Assembly (NCBI GenBank): GCA_019915135.1
Contig: JAHLMK010000005.1
Span: 1,922,001 to 1,986,000 of the forward strand
Reading direction: 5' to 3'
From: Strobilurus pachycystidiatus
Lineage: Eukaryota > Basidiomycota > Agaricomycetes > Agaricales > Physalacriaceae
Length of the DNA: 64,000 bases
Position numbers and translations under genes: made by a program. The notes below the pieces were generated by a model. It was given only the letters and a program-made list of their open reading frames with translations. It was not told the origin of the DNA and searched no databases. Below are positions 36,653 to 47,254 of this stretch, piece after piece (the first letter of the stretch is position 1; each line of letters opens with the position of its first letter).

Positions 36653-37540
36653 CTATATCGCTCGGGTCTCTTCCAGTATTCGGCGGCAGTCGTTAATTTT
36701 TCGATTAAGTTCTAAAATCTTGCGACGTAAGTCATCAGCTTGACCAAAGTCAAGCAAAGTCCCGAGTCTACTGGTGTTTCCGCAGGTCTCTCCCAATATC
36801 GCACAACGACGACAACTAACGGCGGTGATTTTGTTCGTCAATTCGCAAATATGTCGGTTAATTTGACAAGCCACACACTGCAAATGATCAGTTGGGACAC
36901 CGACGCTCAACAATTCGTCCGTACCGGTTCATTTCGCAAGGCAGGCTTCAGGTCCCACTCAGAGATGTCTGCGCATCCTAAGTAGGTCAAGTGGACCTTC
37001 TTGCCCGCGCCCATCGACTCTCCTATGATGTTCGCCCAGATAGTGGGGGGACAGATGCTCCTCATCTCGTTTAATTCGTCTTCTGTTTGCGTGGCCATCA
37101 GCGGCTGAAGATATGTCGACCATACAACTCCCATGTCCGGGGATAAGGTACCCCGATAGAGTCGAATAATGTTCTGAAACTGTGTCCGTCAATAATGCGT
37201 ATGCTTAGGCCGATGACGCCTCACGAAAATGGTGCTCGTCTCGCGACTTTTGATGGCGAGTAGATCCGTACTGTCCACCGGGTACCATTGCACTGGCATG
37301 CTTGACAGTTCCTCGTGTAAATCACGCTAATTGGATGTTAGCAAGATATAGAAGCGTGTAGAAAACCCCTACCAGAAGCTTGTCCCGAGGGATTGCAGTC
37401 TCGGAAGTACAAGCTGCGAGTTTCTCTAGCATTTGCTCGATTTTGGTCCACTGTTCAGGAGTGACGGGCGGTACGAGCGTTGATATCGTTTCAGTAACGA
37501 CGAGGCGGAAACCATTGGGACCAAGTACGCGCACGACCAT
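36653..37540 (-). CDS. C6-zinc-cluster protein (family member Zm)
   Basis: Exons 37373-37540, 37225-37326, 36925-37173 and 36653-36877. The third exon contains CPPTIWANIIGESMGAGKKV and EWDLKPALRNEP. The last exon begins exactly at the first cysteine of C-x2-C-x6-C-x10-C-x2-C-x6-C (CVACQINRHIC, then CRRCAILGETC), a textbook Gal4-type Zn2Cys6 spacing, followed by a short coiled-coil tail (LRRKILELNRKINDCRRILE). The start at 37540 (MVVRVLGPNGF) is the first ATG; an upstream exon is possible. It is head to head with the gene at 37637. Confidence 0.6.
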
Positions 37541-37636
37541 GAGAGGCAAAGGTGAATCGAGTCGATCGGCCAACTTACCAAAACGGAAGAATTCAACAGT
37601 GTTTGTGACCACGTGCTAGGCTTATCCGCTACCGCG

Positions 37637-38689
37637 ATGACCGCAGACCTCCTCGAACTCCCTGGCTCTTATGTGGGGGTAGAATCGTTCAAAATCTTCT
37701 TACCTGGGCCACATACTCCTGTGTTCTGTCGCATCGTGCATGATCTTGTCCGCGAAGTCGAATACTTCTACGGCCAAGCGAAGGATAATTCGTACTGGTC
37801 GCCCATCTTTCAGCACCGCAAAGTACGAGTCGCGTTTGTCAATTTTTTTTTTTTTTTTTGCTAATCATGGGCAGGCTCAACTGCTCGCAATACTCAAGGA
37901 ACGACTGGGACTGGCCTGGGTCGTTTGCGCCGGGAACGAGATCATGGACGACATCCTGCCCAACGTGAACGATTTAGGCGAGTCGCTATCCCGCGTAAGG
38001 ACTTAGTCTATGTCCGTCCTACTGCGTCGGCTGATGCAAACTTAGCTCGAAAAACTTTCCCATTGTCGTTGCCCTTCCGACATTCAGGACGATATCGTTA
38101 TGAACTTGGCGGACAGCATGGATCTAGAACCCCAACACGTTCAGCGCCATGCCTTTCTGATCTGTCCTCCGTGGTTATGGTCACGAATGATTGCCATCCG
38201 GTACGACTATCATGGGTCGCAGCCGCTTCATCGCTGGCCGTGGGTTGGTCGACTCCGTCCGTGGCGCGTCAGTATCGCTCCTGTTCCCAGTGCACTACGT
38301 TAATCAATCTACAGTGTGACTATTGTATGGACATTGGCAAGGAGTGCGAAGACATCATGACCGGCGACGACCGGCGCTGCCGTGCATGTTTCGCTCATGG
38401 AGGCCAATGTTTACATCCGTCGGTTATCGATATACGTCCGCGGAGTTTACTCGACTCTAATCTCCTGCAAGCGCAGATGATTCTTGACGCCGCGCGTAAT
38501 AATCCGCTCGCCTCCACCTCTTATGCTTCCAATCACATCGTTCACACATTGGACGAGACTACACGTTTGGTCTGGGAAACGCGAAAGCTTCTGACGGAAA
38601 ATCGCGAAAGACGGAGGCAACACAATGTATTTGTGAAAGATGCGCTTAATGAAGTAGCCAAAGGTTTTGGCGATGTCGATTATGCCTGA
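37637..38689 (+). CDS. C6-zinc-cluster protein (family member Zp)
   Basis: Exons 37637-37822, 37875-37994, 38046-38267, 38315-38689 splice in frame. N-terminal MTADLLELPGSYVGVESFKI; middle HAFLICPPWLWSRMIAIRYD (compare CPPTIWANII in the neighbour). An intron lies immediately before CDYCMDIGKEC...CRACFAHGGQC, spacing C-x2-C-x6-C-x10-C-x2-C-x6-C. Tail: helical, RLVWETRKLLTENRERRRQH, consistent with a coiled coil. The first intron contains a T16 tract. Starts 97 bp from the divergent Zm gene and ends 45 bp from the convergent Zn gene. Confidence 0.65.
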
Positions 38690-38733
38690 TTCGTATGCAA
38701 TTACAAAAATGGATACCGTTGATTAAAATTTGT

Positions 38734-39717
38734 TCAATTCGAATAACGAATCAGCAGAGTTTTGATAGTGTGTTTACATGGTGCAAGATCCCGAGACGGC
38801 TCTGATTCTTGTTTCAATAATGAAATGAGAACGGGGAATATTCGATGTTCTCGATAGCCTGTGATGTGCCTGGTTCGAGTCAAAGACGCTTGTACGACGA
38901 CCCGACAAAATTCCAACACGTCTTCTCCGGCTAAGTCGAGGGAACGGAGGAGGGTAAGGCATGTATCGCGATTCAATCGGGGTTGCCGAACGATTGCGCC
39001 AGGAATACACGTACAACCTTTCTGAGCGCACGCCCGGCACATACGAGCTCCTGCGTAGGAGATGTCTTCACATGAAACGCCGACGCACTGCGAACACTGA
39101 AATCCTTGAGATGCAGAGTACGCAACTGACCAAAGTACTTACCTGGTGATCCCTGATCCTACCACGCCAACTCCACGAAGTCCGCATCTCGTCTGGGGCC
39201 TTTGGATAACGGAATCGGATCAGGGAAGACCAAATTCGTGGAGGACACTGAAGCCGAATACATTCGGCCTCCCAGGCGGTCAGATCGTCGAGTTTGGACG
39301 CAATGTTTGGAAGAGAATCCACATCCGTAGGTGAAGACAGGCGACAAAGCTACGGAATTGCGATCTAAATACGGTATGGTCATTGCAGTGGTGTGTCTCA
39401 CCAGATTGTCATAGTTGCTGGACAATGAGTCAACGTCTGAAAAGATATGATGTCCTGAAGTTACGGCCCAGGAATTCCAGTAGTTAATGTCCAACCACTG
39501 TGTAAGAGTTTGCTAAATCGTATTAGCATATGAACATAAAGTCCCGCGGGTTCATACTTACGCGATCGTAGATGAATTTTCGGTGAGCCGACTCATTCTC
39601 GAATCGTACGTGTGACGCCGCGCAAATGAGCTCGATGAGTAATGCAAGGAAGGGTTTCGTGTCCAGGTCGCAATCGATTGACACGGCGACGGCCAGTTCA
39701 GGGCCTCCGATGAGCAT
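38734..39717 (-). CDS. C6-zinc-cluster protein (family member Zn), diverged cluster
   Basis: Begins MLIGGPELAVAVSIDCDLDT at 39717; first exon ends at 39562. Middle exons hold TLTQWLDINYWNSWAV and LQCPPRIWSSLIRFRYPKAP, aligning with CPPTIW/CPPWLW of the neighbours. An intron again sits just before the first Cys: CSQCVGVSC...CRACAQKGCTC. Spacing is irregular (third Cys after four residues, two closely spaced final Cys), so zinc binding may be altered. The C-terminus is helical and ends LLIRYSN at 38734. Exon joints at 39.3-39.5 kb are approximate. Confidence 0.55.
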
Positions 39718-39778
39718 GGTATGTAAAGAAGTCGACAACAACAAAACCAAACAAGTTTCCTCTTGCTCGCTCACCACG

Positions 39779-41122
39779 ATGCCGCCGAACTCCGCTAAGA
39801 AAGAGGTCAGTTCTTCGACTCGGCTACTGATTGAATTTTAACACAGCTTCAGAAATATATTCAAGTACGCGGAGACAACACAAACTGGGGCGATTATTGA
39901 CATAACTAGTTCCGAGCATTATTGTTCGACCTGAAAAAACGTCCGGAAGCGGGGAAGGCTGCCGGCACCGAATGGCTAAAGGACTTGCGTGAAATCGTAG
40001 TCGAACTGTCGACGGAGGACTTGAAGAAGGCGCGAAATGAGGCTGGAGACACCATCTGGACTGAGCTAATCTTCATGGGGCTCGACACGGACGGTCGGAA
40101 GAATACTCGCAAGTTGAATGACAGGCTGCAAGTCGGAAATATTGCCATCACAGACTGGGATATGGTGCCTGTCGTTAGACCTGACGCGGTGCGTTTTCAT
40201 CCATCTTTTGCTGAACGAGTATTGACTTGAATAGTGCGAGACGTGTGACAACAGATCCGTATGCGAGTATACGTTTCACGACGACCCTAAGGGAAAGTGT
40301 CGCGAATGTCGCCTTCAGTCAAAGGCTTGTCGAGTCGCGTCGAAGTCCCACTCCCGGACCGAACTCAACAAACATTCACCCCGTTCGAACGCGTCAACGG
40401 TACCCACTTTCCGCGAGGTCACGGTGGAGGCCCCGATTAAACGAGGGCGTGGGAGACCTCCAGGCTCCAAGACAAAGGCCGCCGCAGCGTCAACCTCGAA
40501 AGAGCTCCCCCCGTTTCCCTTTCCAACACAACCGTCCGGGATCTCGAAGAGGCTGAGGAACCCGCGAAACGACGATTTGGAGTCACGTCCTCGTAAAAAG
40601 ACGCGGAGAAGCGAAAAGGCTGAGGCCGAATCACCTGAACCTTCTGAAAAGTCGGCAGAAGCTTCGGAAGATGAAGATGTAGAGGGGGAGGAAATGGATA
40701 CAGGTACTGTCGCGCAACAGATATCGCCCGCTCCTGAACCACTCTCGCCGGGTTCTGTGGTACCTTCCCCTGCTGCCGAAGGCCCCATCCAGGACCACAC
40801 TCAACCAGAACGACGCGATGTCGGCATTCAACACGACGGCGAACCAAGTGGCGAATTGATCCGAGCGAGGGACGCCTGGTTGTCATCTGAACTATACGCA
40901 GCTCGTTTGGACACGATGGCGAAAGTGTCCTTCGACAGAGAACTTGCGGCGCTTCAGGGCGAGGTGGACCGTATGCTGGGTATGGTGCAGGAGCTTCGCG
41001 AGGACGTTCTGGAGGACAGACGGATCCATCAAGATTTCCGGGATAAATCAGTGAGTGGTTTGGAAGTGTTGCGCGAAGGTTTCGTGAGGTTGAAGGGTAG
41101 CGGACAATATAGGATAGCTTGA
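39779..41122 (+). CDS. C6-zinc-cluster, AT-hook, coiled-coil protein (family member Z3)
   Basis: Exons 39779-39805, 39847-39864, 39910-40188 (279 nt) and 40235-41122. The 279-nt exon starts FRALLFDLKKRPEAG, as in the 10.8-kb gene, and contains IWTELIFMGLDTDGRKNT and ITDWDMVPVVRPDA. The last exon starts at the first Cys of CETCDNRSVC...CRECRLQSKAC, then carries KRGRGRPPGSK, an AT-hook core that binds the AT-rich minor groove. An acidic stretch (EDEDVEGEE) and a coiled-coil tail (LAALQGEVDRMLGMVQELRE) follow. Combined zinc cluster plus AT-hook suggests a DNA-binding protein; targets unknown. Its ATG lies 62 bp from that of the divergent Zn gene. Confidence 0.7.
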
Positions 41123-41255
41123 GCGCTTGGGTTCGAAATTTTTTGGCGACCATCTTGTATATATATATATAGTTCCGACGTATAGAAATTGTAAACATGG
41201 GATCAAACGCTAAGTAGCAGGCCCTGCCGGACCCGGCCCTACGCCCACTTATACG

Positions 41256-41420
41256 GTATCGAAACCCTCGGCGGTCGGTATCGATACCAGCACGTGACTG
41301 CTTCACGTGAGGGCCGCCGCGCTGCTGGGACCAGTGACCGGCCACAAGAGGGCGGGGATGAGGCGGGAGGGCGGCGTGCCCCTCACGTGACAAGATCACG
41401 TGTTGGTATGGAAACTGTTA
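41256..41420. repeat. CACGTG-rich repeat, copy A
   Basis: About 150 bp match copy B at 47930-48075: CCTCGGCGGTCGGTATCGAT, the GGGCCGCCGCGCTGCTGG block and GGGCGGGGATGAGGCGGGAG. Four CACGTG palindromes occur within about 110 bp (41291, 41304, 41384, 41397). Termini could not be defined; probably part of a non-autonomous DNA transposon. Confidence 0.55.
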
Positions 41421-41557
41421 GTAGAGCGTATTTGAATTTTGCAGCGGGTTTCGTCCCGGAATTGTCTCGGAACTCACGTGCCGGATCATGTGCAGCTGTC
41501 ACGGTGGGCCGAGGCGGAGGGTGGGCGCGCCCGGCGGGGAAGGGAAGCGGAGGTGGT

Positions 41558-41947
41558 TAGGGCTTAGTTTATAATTATTCTAGCAATTATAAACGGTTTA
41601 TAGGTTTTTTGGTGCGTCAAAGGTGTTTATAAACCGGTTTACAAACAGTTGGCCGAGATCCCCGGGCGCCAGCGTACGCGTCAAAAATCCAAATCCTGGA
41701 AGCACCCAAGAAGCTCTAAAGCCTTCCGCTTCCGTCCCACGATCCTTTCAGACGCTTCCTTTGGTCTTGCCACTGTTGTCATTGCTGAGCACGTCGAGTC
41801 CTGCCTCCGCCAGCTTGGGACCCGCCAGGCCTGTTACATGATATAAACATTATAAACATCGGGATCCCGAGGCGACCTGTTTCTAACGTTTAAAAAGGGT
41901 CTGTTTCTAACCCTGTTTACAAACACTCTGTTCTAAACTAAGCCCTA
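41558..41947. mobile_element. hAT-type MITE, 390 bp
   Basis: Terminal inverted repeats TAGGGCTTAGTTTA at 41558-41571 and its complement at 41934-41947, flanked by a perfect 8-bp duplication GAGGTGGT (41550-41557 and 41948-41955). TIRs starting TAGGG and an 8-bp TSD are hallmarks of the hAT superfamily. The interior contains several AAACGGTTTATA/AAACCGGTTTAC-type subterminal motifs and no transposase. Confidence 0.8.
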
Positions 41948-41949
41948 GA

Positions 41950-42480
41950 GGTGGTGGTGGGCTGGAAGGAGGGCCCAGGTGAGGAGGGGGAGAAGGAGCA
42001 GTGGAATTTGAGGAGGAGAGTAGCTGGAGTGCGAGCCTGAGGTGATGGGGGAGGGGGAGGGCTGGGTGTCAGTGGGTGCCCGCCCTTTTCCGCCCCCTGC
42101 TATATCTTCACCGCCCTCCCGCCGTGTATCTCCGCAGATCTCCCCTCTATTTCCTTCCTGGTCATTTGGATACAATGATACATTTCAAGATCTGCCTTCC
42201 CGCCTTCTCATCGTCCCGCTTTGCAGCCCTCTCCGTCTTTTGCCGCTTTCCCGCCCGTCGCCCGGACTCCCCGCCCGTCGCCGCTATTCCCGCTCTTCAT
42301 CGCTCTTCCCGCCCTTCCCTTACCCCATCCTCCTCTCCACTCCATCCGTCCTCTTATCCCCCCGGTACCTCGTAGCTCAACACCCCAGCATCCTCAACAT
42401 CTGATATTCCCCATCCTCCCTCACCACCTTACTCCAGCCTCACCCCATCCCTCATCCCCCGGAGCCCCGCCTCACACGCT
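41950..42480. other. Purine-rich to pyrimidine-rich skewed tract
   Basis: The first about 120 bp are G/A-rich with several GGGG runs (potential G-quadruplex), then strand composition flips and about 400 bp are C/T-rich with internal CCCGCCCGTCGCC duplication. Frames are open by composition only. No gene assigned. Confidence 0.45.
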
Positions 42481-42589
42481 GTCACGGTACGGAAGTGTTT
42501 CGAACAGATCCTGGGTGACAGTTGAGTTCGGTGGGTAAAGAGCTATCGAGATAGCTTTAGGTGACTTGTGATGTGCGTACGATTCTTGA

Positions 42590-42739
42590 CTTGACTTGCT
42601 TGAAGGGCTAGCCTGACTACCGTTGTAGTCTTCTAAACACCTTAATACGATAACTTGCTTGACTTGTATAACTTGACTTGCTTGGCTTGCGAAACTTGCT
42701 TGACTTGCGGAACTTGCTTGACTTGATTGACTTGCTTGA
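42590..42739. repeat. CTTG-type short tandem repeat, target of the LTR element
   Basis: Repeated ACTTGCTTG/ACTTGACTTG units, densest at 42650-42739, and continuing just after the LTR element at 47250-47266, so the element inserted into this microsatellite. Confidence 0.6.
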
Positions 42740-43622
42740 TGTTACGACCTGATCCCGCCGTGACAAGGACTCGCTCACGATGGCGCGCCTCTACGCTCCA
42801 ACCGTGGCTTTCCTGCGGGCACAACACGCATATCTCCGGGACGCTTCCGTCCAGTCGCTTGGGAGGGATCACGGAGGACCTCGACGGATGCTCCTCCGTA
42901 TCGCCCAGAGAGTGAACACCCAGGAGACCCCGTCTCCTGGTGTCGCGCGCTTCATCGGACCCGGTCCGAGATGTGGCGCATTGAGATCCTTCGTTCGAGG
43001 AGTGGGGGGCGATACCGGAGTCACCGAGGGAGGGCATGGGGGGAGCCCTTGCTCAGAGGGAGTCAGAGTATCCGGCAAGAGAATGCGGAAGGAAACTTGA
43101 TAAGGACGAAGTCTGACTATCTACTACAAAGAGCGTCTGTATTTATACGTCGACCTCTTGATGAATAACTCCTCTTCTCGAAGGTTCCGTCGGGAGCGCT
43201 CCCGACGCGTCGGGAGCGATGTGCTGCGGTAGCGCATGGTACCTTTGATCGAGCAAGGAAGGCGCGCTAGATCGAGCACCGCTGATTGGACGATGGGCGG
43301 GATAAGGCGGGATGAAGCGGGATAGGGCGGGCCGCCGCCCATGCCATGCGGGACTGATCAGAAGATAGCGATCATTGAGTCATTCCTCGACCCAATGGGG
43401 CGTCGCTCGTACGGAGTGGCGGGAATCGAGGGAGGCGGCCGACGGATGTGACGTTGGTCCGGCTAGCGAGGCGCGGCGAGGCGCGTAGGGATCTGATCGC
43501 GTTCCATCGGCAACTCCCGTGATGGCGCGACCTGTTCTTCGGGATAAGTTCTCTCCTGTGTGGCGCACCCAATCTATAGTTCGTGCGCGATCTCGTGACA
43601 GGTCCACGACCGAGTCATGACA
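42740..43622 (-). repeat. LTR (3' LTR in element sense)
   Basis: 883 bp. Contains a 16-bp perfect palindrome TCGGGAGCGCTCCCGA (about 43187-43202) followed by a partial third copy, and a GGCGGGAT tandem (about 43302-43330) in the presumed U3. On the minus strand a TATAAATA (43141-43148 region) precedes the putative R start. Confidence 0.85.
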
Positions 43623-43635
43623 ATATCCCCTTTTT
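43623..43635 (-). other. Polypurine tract
   Basis: Minus strand AAAAAGGGGATAT immediately precedes the 3' LTR, the expected plus-strand primer. Fixes element orientation. Confidence 0.8.
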
Positions 43636-44410
43636 AAGTTTCTCGTCCCGAGAAACGTAAGAGGAGCTTCCGTAGGCAGCGCCTTTTCGATTTTGGGAAA
43701 GGACCAAGTCCGAGTCGGACATTCAGTCGAGTCATCCCCAACGTGACGGGCGTCATACTCCTGGGGATTCTCTGGGGAATCCCCCGTCCAGTGCTGATTT
43801 TGGTGGAGACCGAAAGTTTAATGGACAAGGGCCCGCACGTTCGTTGGTTTCTTGATACGAGCCCAAGGCTGTGCGCTTCTTTTAGCTGTGACTTCTTTCG
43901 GGTACAATGCGGGTCCCTGGATTTGAGTGGGTTACAGGCGCGTTCGTCACATGGCCGTGCACGCCTCTTCACGCCGGGAGGCCTCTCCGCTTGGTATAGG
44001 ACAGTCCGAATAGAGTGGTGGCGTAGGCATCCCGTCGTACTCCAGCGATTTCCCGACGCCTGATTTCGTCAAGGCGCCTTATCAATGATCGCCGTTCCCT
44101 AGAGATCTGTTTGGAACGCCGCGCGCTCAGACCCCGATGTCGTTAACTTCTGCCGATGGCATTTTCTCATACTGGATCGTCCTTTTCGAGGACGGTAATT
44201 TCCTAATCCAGCGGAAGTTCTTAGCGCGCCTCCGTCGAATATATGTCGAGAATCCGGTTCGTCCCAACTGTCCAAAGCTTAAAGTTTTCTGATTCGGGAA
44301 TCGTCCTGATTCTGGGGGATGGGAAGGTAATTCCCGGCAGGGCCTCCAGGAAGGGATTGGAGTACAAAAACTCTTTCTGCGTCCAATTCCTTCCTCATTC
44401 CTTTCCTGCC

Positions 44411-45224
44411 ATGTCGTCCGTGTCTTCGTTGTTGCGCTCGCCCACTCGCTCGCCTACTCCTCCGCGGGTGTCTACCCCTCGTCGTTTGAACACTCTCTTC
44501 GTGTCGGCCCCGCTGGTGGTCAACGGAATTCGTTTGCTGTCCCGGGACGGTTTCCTGGTTTGGGTGCGAGGTGATATTGCTCGCCCTTCACCCGCGATCG
44601 TGGAGGCCTGGTCGCGCTGCGTCGGTTGCATAACCGAGGCCCTCCGAATGGCCTCGACATCGTCGAAAGAGATTACTGATCCCTTGGTATGGGCTTCACT
44701 AGTAAGCCTCTTTTCCTTTTGGCCCCGAGGTTGGTTTTAACGGAGTCGTTTTCCTAGTTCGTCCTGTTTCGCTCATCGATCGCACATTTGGGGAAGGTGT
44801 TTTTTCGTCCGCCCTTGTCGTGGTGGGCTTTGACGCGCCCGTCTCCTTCGGCTACCCTGCGGGCGTTCTCGACCTGTGCTTGGCTCCTGTTCGCCCCTCA
44901 CGGTGTGGTTTTCGTCTATCGCCTCGCGATACTTTACTAACCGGGATGTTTTCCTTGGACTTTTTAGTCAATGCCTTTCCTGGGTCGGCGCCGGACACGA
45001 CGATGTACTGTGTCGACGCCTTCGACCTCATCCTTCGCTATCTTTGGGATCACCTCTCCATCCGTCGCCTCATTGCCATCCTTTGGGCGTCGGAGCGGGA
45101 TCCGGCCATTGCCGCCTGTTTTCATGAGTTCATGACTGCGGAGGAGACCCCAGGATCGGCGACCCGTTGGAACATGACTTTTGAGGAGTGGTCCCGGTCG
45201 ATGGACTCGGCGCAGGGTTGGTGA
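44411..45224 (+). CDS. Intron-containing gene antisense to the LTR element
   Basis: Exons 44411-44686 and 44730-45224 join in frame over a 43-nt intron (GTATGG...CGAG) to 256 residues: MSSVSSLLRSPTRSPTPPRV... through FLVNAFPGSAPDTTMYCVDA to FEEWSRSMDSAQGW. It runs opposite to the element's genomic RNA, and an antisense GT-AG intron would not be spliced out of that RNA. The Pro/Ser-rich N-terminus followed by a helical domain is not a family I recognise. It could be a captured host gene or an antisense element-encoded regulator. Confidence 0.5.
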
Positions 45225-45704
45225 GGGATGTGGTCGCTTCGAGGGGATGTCGTGGGGATTTTTTTGAATGCATAGGTACGGGCATGGACCCAATACGTCT
45301 TCGATAGTAGTTCTCGATCCGCGCCTCTTGTACTTTTTATAAATCTATGCACCTGTCTTGATGTCGTCGGGTGTTGGTCGAGCGAGGAGACAATTCTCCT
45401 AGGTCGAGGACCTTTGGTGAGGCGTCGGAACTTGTCGCGTTCGCGCGTCGCGATCGACTGATTGCAACGCGGTTCGTGGGATCGGGCCCTCGGCCCTGAT
45501 CGCCGAGTGGTTGGGTTACCGCTTCCGCTGGGTGGGAGCCCTCTATTTCTCTTCGCGTTTTCCAGTTCGACCTCCCCGAGGTTCTGAGGACCGTCTTTCG
45601 TTACGCGGGGCCCTGTCGAATTGCCTAATTATCTGAGTCCTGGGTTGTCCGTGCCGAATAAATGTTGTTTCCGAAAATGGGGGGGGCGCGTTGCGCGAAA
45701 CCCA

Positions 45705-46352
45705 TCAGTCCTCTTTTTCGTCGAGGAAGAATACAACGTCGTCGACGTAGTGAATTTCGCGCCAGACGCTGTTGGAAGGGTTTCGAGCATTGCGTCTTTG
45801 TAAACGGGAACGACGTTGGAGTTCCTTTGAGAGAGGATTATAACGAACCACTCCATTACCAGTCAATGGTGATTCGATTGGGTATATCGGTTCGATGGGA
45901 AGTTCTCTGATGAACCCAGGGGACCGTATTCGTCGAAGGGGTTTCTCCAGATAGCACTGGGAGAAATGGTGCAGGTGTCGTCGGGTTCGTCGTTGCGAGG
46001 CGGGGAGGTGTCCCCCGGCGGATATCTGTGAGAATGTTGCCAGGGCAAGTGTATACCCTTTTACAAAGGAACGGAGGAGGGGCCAGTCCTCCACTGTTCG
46101 AGATATTTGGTGGACCACGTCCATTATCCGTAGTACCCTTCGTGCTACTTCTAGGTGGGGTGGTGTCCCCTCCTCTTCGTCGCGTAAGATCGTCACCTGA
46201 GAGGAGACATATCGGAGTTGGGAGAATAACCGGATGTCGGTTTGGTCGAGTGGATCGAGGGAGGGAGCTTCGTGCGAGGTGGTGCTGAGTACCAGAGTAG
46301 TTGTTGTGAACGGGCCTTGAGTTATTGATATGGTGTTGTACGGGCAGTAGGG
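45705..46352 (-). CDS. Sense-strand ORF of the LTR element, possible Gag remnant
   Basis: In element sense, a frame open from the LTR through the primer-binding site continues to 45705. The internal part contains EDWPLLRSFVKGYTLALATF and ends IHYVDDVVFFLDEKED. The first internal ATG gives MDVVHQISRTVEDWPL near 46129. Length and position fit a reduced Gag, but no CCHC knuckle is present; function inferred from location only. Confidence 0.35.
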   Translation of the reverse strand, partial: PYCPYNTISITQGPFTTTTLVLSTTSHEAPSLDPLDQTDIRLFSQLRYVSSQVTILRDEEEGTPPHLEVARRVLRIMDVVHQISRTVEDWPLLRSFVKGYTLALATFSQISAGGHLPASQRRTRRHLHHFSQCYLEKPLRRIRSPGFIRELPIEPIYPIESPLTGNGVVRYNPLSKELQRRSRLQRRNARNPSNSVWREIHYVDDVVFFLDEKED

Positions 46353-46364
46353 AGACTTCGTCCT
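46353..46364 (-). other. Self-priming primer-binding site
   Basis: On the minus strand AGGACGAAGTCT lies two bases inside the 5' LTR boundary. It is perfectly complementary (12 nt) to AGACTTCGTCCT inside the LTR (plus coordinates 46730-46741 and 43103-43114). No tRNA 3'-end complement is seen. Confidence 0.75.
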
Positions 46365-46366
46365 AT

Positions 46367-47249
46367 TGTTACGACCTGATCCCGCCGTGACAAGGACTCG
46401 CTCACGATGGCGCGCCTCTACGCTCCAACCGTGGCTTTCCTGCGGGCACAACACGCATATCTCCGGGACGCTTCCGTCCAGTCGCTTGGGAGGGATCACG
46501 GAGGACCTCGACGGATGCTCCTCCGTATCGCCCAGAGAGTGAACACCCAGGAGACCCCGTCTCCTGGTGTCGCGCGCTTCATCGGACCCGGTCCGAGATG
46601 TGGCGCATTGAGATCCTTCGTTCGAGGAGTGGGGGGCGATACCGGAGTCACCGAGGGAGGGCATGGGGGGAGCCCTTGCTCAGAGGGAGTCAGAGTATCC
46701 GGCAAGAGAATGCGGAAGGAAACTTGATAAGGACGAAGTCTGACTATCTACTACAAAGAGCGTCTGTATTTATACGTCGACCTCTTGATGAATAACTCCT
46801 CTTCTCGAAGGTTCCGTCGGGAGCGCTCCCGACGCGTCGGGAGCGATGTGCTGCGGTAGCGCATGGTACCTTTGATCGAGCAAGGAAGGCGCGCTAGATC
46901 GAGCACCGCTGATTGGACGATGGGCGGGATAAGGCGGGATGAAGCGGGATAGGGCGGGCCGCCGCCCATGCCATGCGGGACTGATCAGAAGATAGCGATC
47001 ATTGAGTCATTCCTCGACCCAATGGGGCGTCGCTCGTACGGAGTGGCGGGAATCGAGGGAGGCGGCCGACGGATGTGACGTTGGTCCGGCTAGCGAGGCG
47101 CGGCGAGGCGCGTAGGGATCTGATCGCGTTCCATCGGCAACTCCCGTGATGGCGCGACCTGTTCTTCGGGATAAGTTCTCTCCTGTGTGGCGCACCCAAT
47201 CTATAGTTCGTGCGCGATCTCGTGACAGGTCCACGACCGAGTCATGACA
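46367..47249 (-). repeat. LTR (5' LTR in element sense)
   Basis: Second 883-bp copy; no mismatch to the first was found by eye. In element orientation it holds the promoter. TATAAATA is followed about 33 nt later by AGACTTCGTCC, the likely transcription start, complementary to the primer-binding site just outside the LTR. Confidence 0.85.
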
Positions 47250-47254
47250 CTTGA

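Larger units (their letters stand above)
42740..47249 (-). mobile_element. Non-autonomous LTR retrotransposon, 4,510 bp
   Basis: Two identical-looking 883-bp direct repeats (42740-43622 and 46367-47249), ending TG...CA, flanked by a 5-bp duplication CTTGA (42735-42739 and 47250-47254). A polypurine tract and primer-binding site place the sense direction on the minus strand. The 2,744-bp interior shows no protease, reverse transcriptase, RNaseH or integrase, so the element depends on proteins supplied in trans. Zero visible LTR differences imply very recent insertion. Signals point to the Ty3/gypsy-like, Tf1/sushi-type priming class. Confidence 0.88.

Noticed and set aside
40437..41399. A 320-codon minus-strand frame
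   Set aside because: Shadow of the zinc-cluster gene Z3; the plus-strand gene has conserved introns and domains.
42758..43622. Several open frames of 60-106 codons, repeated identically at 46.4-47.2 kb
   Set aside because: They lie inside the two LTRs and arise from GC-rich composition; not independent genes.
45705..46664. A 319-codon minus-strand frame crossing from LTR into the interior
   Set aside because: The LTR portion is upstream of or overlaps the transcription start and PBS; only the internal part (below 46353) was kept as a candidate.
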